64,000 nt of DNA, from contig NC_051120.1 in assembly GCF_014839805.1 (NCBI RefSeq), forward strand, positions 620,001-684,000, in the 5' to 3' direction. The notes below the pieces were generated by a model. The model saw only the letters and a program-made list of their open reading frames with translations, had not been told where the DNA came from and ran no database searches. Source of the stretch: Manduca sexta. Its lineage: Eukaryota > Arthropoda > Insecta > Lepidoptera > Sphingidae. This document shows positions 62,108-64,000 of the stretch, in pieces; the first letter of the stretch is position 1; every line of letters starts with the position of its first letter. The translations under genes and the position numbers were made by a program.

Positions 62108-62425
62108 GGCGGCGATAGACAAGTTGGTTGTGGGACGGATTGCCGAGACGAATGTCCGCAGGTTCAAAGCTAAAGGCACACGCCTCTGATCTTTCTAAAT
62201 TGATGTGTGTATTACGTGAATTATCGCTTGCTTAATGGTGAAGAAAAACAATCTTGGGGAAACCGGCATACCTGATAAGTTCTCTATAAGAATTTTGAGG
62301 GTACGTGAAATCTACCACTCCGCACTGGACAATCGTGGTGGACTAAGGCCTAATCCCTCTCCATAGTAGAGGATGCCGTGCCCAGCAGTGGGACAGTATA
62401 CAATATAACAAAAAGCTAATATTAT
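62108..62425 (+). repeat. tRNA-derived SINE, family A, near full length
   Basis: The tRNA-like head 'ggcggcgatagacaagttgg' (A box) and 'gcaggttcaaagct' (B box, 62159-62171) is followed by a middle part, then 'gtgaaatctaccactccgcactgg', 'ggtggactaaggcctaatccctc', 'catagtagaggatgccgtgcccagcagtgggacagtatacaatat' and an AT-rich end. It is the most complete family A copy here. Confidence 0.75.
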
Positions 62426-63074
62426 ACGTATATCAGCCGTGTATTATTAAGATCTATAGATAAATACCTTAATCAATCACTATTCATCACGTATACATTA
62501 TTGCACGGAATCGTATTATTCAGTGTTCCGACTTGTATATTAATTTCGAATAATAAGCTGTAAATTTAAATACTAACGAGCCTGCTATAAAACCGCAGTA
62601 AAACTACGAGTAAATGGTTGTCAGGTTAATTAAATGGATTAGTAACATAGAGTGTAGGCATTAATGAAATTATTCATCCAAAATATACCGTAGGGCCTCG
62701 TGTTTTGCTTTCATTGGGATTTGTTCGGGGTTAGCGGACGTTAAAAAATAGTTATAAATTATAATTTCAATGTCAGTTTCTTGCACTCCACATATAATAG
62801 TTTCTATGTCTACGGAAAGTTTTGAATAATGTATTATGATATCAATATGGAAACGTCAATATAATTTATAATACTCGGAAAGCTTATGTAAAGAACACAG
62901 ATTTTCCCCAAAATTTACATTTTACTGGTGGTTGGTTTTTCGTATGAGGGGCCTTTTGGGTAGGTACTACGGCAATGTCTATTTGTAGCCAGAGTAATTA
63001 CTGGGCATTATAAGAATCAACGCCTTGTGTCTCAGGGTTTCGAGCGCATTGGTGGTACTTTGTAGTTTGAAGTT

Positions 63075-63160
63075 CTTTATAGACGATTATGTCGCTTGCA
63101 CAGGGCGAGCGGCATGATGGTTACGAGATTCAAATACAAAAAAATTTTTTTTTAGTTACT
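63075..63160 (+). repeat. Unclassified dispersed repeat, copy 3, diverged
   Basis: 'agacgattatgtcgcttgcacagggcgagcggcatgatggttacgagattcaaatac' followed by an A/T run is a diverged version of the block at 53320-53366 and 57830-57890. Confidence 0.5.
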
Positions 63161-63835
63161 TTGCAACAACAGGCTTATACCTAAGTAACATTAAGTTATT
63201 AGATACATATAAGGCTAAAGTAACACGATGTTATCACCTATTGATATTCCTTGTTAGGCAGAGGTGATTTACAAGTTAATCTTGATGTATGTTGCTTTGT
63301 GTTGCGAATTATGATGAGCCTTTGTTCTGGACATTAAGCCTCTAACCAAAATTGGATTACGTTACTTAGTTGTTATTTATATGACAATTATTTAGCGAAT
63401 AAATAGTTGATAACGCGGATCAGTTCATTATGCCTTTACGCCTATTACAATAAGTATACTTTTTAAAATATTTTCAAGAGAGATTAGATATGAATTAAAC
63501 TAAAGAATCTCATGCGAAATATTACCTTTAATGTTGTCATCTAAAATGGGGTTCAATCTTAATACCGAACACATAGCCTCTAGTTCATAGCCTCATATTA
63601 TTTCTTGTGCTATAGTTTTGGGATTAGGAAAACCATAATTGTAACTAATAGTACAGACCAACGACTGCATCGGTGACTCTGAAGTACCGTTCACTTATCC
63701 CGGGTCAGTATTGATCCACCCTAAGTCTGGAATTTGTGTCTGATAAAGCGTTAGGCATATCGCATCATAGGGCGGAACACACAGGTGAAAAGTTGCTGCT
63801 CTGGTAGTACCTGTACCTGCCCCATCCGGGACGAA

Positions 63836-63961
63836 AATCTGTTTTTTTTTAATTGCTTTGAATAACGAGACGAGCTTGCCATTCGCCAGGTGGTAAGCGA
63901 TAAGACAGCCCATAAACAGGAGAAACACTTTCCAACACCTTGAATTACAAAAAATCATCAT
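63836..63961 (-). repeat. Unclassified dispersed repeat, copy 4, best preserved
   Basis: On the minus strand: 'tttgtaattcaaggtgttggaaagtgtttctcctgtttatgggctgtcttatcgcttaccacctggcgaatggcaagctcgtctcgttattcaaagcaatt' and then an A run. Comparison with copy 1 shows about 90 bases of clear similarity. The terminal A run hints at a retroposed origin. Confidence 0.7.
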
Positions 63962-64000
63962 GAGACATGAGGTGTTGAGTCCTAAGATGTCGAGTAGTTA

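Larger units (their letters stand above)
61795..64000. other. Upstream GPCR intron or 5' region, repeats only
   Basis: This should be intron upstream of the TM4 exon. I find no TM1-TM3 exon here. It contains SINE family A at 62108-62425 and two copies of the unclassified repeat at 63075-63160 and 63836-63961. Confidence 0.45.

Noticed and set aside
1..64000. CRISPR arrays, operons, prophage or other bacterial systems
   Set aside because: Spliced genes, LINEs, SINEs and poly(A) features show a eukaryotic nuclear genome. No regularly spaced repeat array is present.

Overview
The window looks like nuclear DNA of an insect, most probably a moth or butterfly (Lepidoptera). Genes are split by short AT-rich introns. 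Dispersed repeats are dense: tRNA-derived SINEs, R1-clade and CR1/Jockey-like LINEs, a Tc1/mariner-group element, a Harbinger-type MITE, and intergenic fragments of types that recur in lepidopteran genomes. There are no bacterial operons, no CRISPR array and no ribosome-binding sites. Exons were read by hand from splice sites and reading frame. Every family assignment rests on recognised motifs, not on a database search.

Left part (1-35.7 kb): I recognise no host protein-coding exon here. It holds several SINE copies, a near-perfect 260-bp foldback MITE (25761-26020) and a young, 5'-truncated R1-clade LINE (29640-31641) with an exact 15-bp target-site duplication and a poly(A) tail. Two GC-rich or TATA-containing patches (about 900-1015 and 3240-3300) could be promoters of unseen genes.

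Middle (35.7-43.8 kb): a compact cluster of three conserved genes. An EHD-family (Past1-like) endocytic-recycling ATPase lies on the minus strand (35737-36963), with its long first exon broken by a 2-base frameshift and its EH-domain exon(s) not found. DPH3, a diphthamide-synthesis CSL zinc-finger protein, lies divergently on the plus strand in three exons (37669-38443). Arfaptin, a BAR-domain protein of the trans-Golgi, lies on the minus strand in seven exons (40703-43723), the first apparently an 11-base coding micro-exon. EHD and DPH3 are head to head about 0.7 kb apart. EHD and arfaptin both act in membrane traffic, but nothing in the sequence shows shared regulation.

Right part (45.4-61.8 kb): the last four coding exons of a class A GPCR on the minus strand (TM4 to C-terminus), spread over 16 kb. 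It may be an insect prostanoid-receptor-like protein. Its 5' exons are not seen and probably lie beyond the right edge. Its introns host a 1.3-kb DD37D (maT-like) Tc1/mariner element with TIRs and TA duplications but a frameshifted transposase, a decayed CR1/Jockey-type LINE, a 394-bp TIR element, SINEs and several copies of one short unclassified repeat. I see no evidence for a novel multi-gene system. The points most worth checking are the EHD frameshift, the missing EH domain, the arfaptin micro-exon, the DD37D element and the unclassified short repeat.
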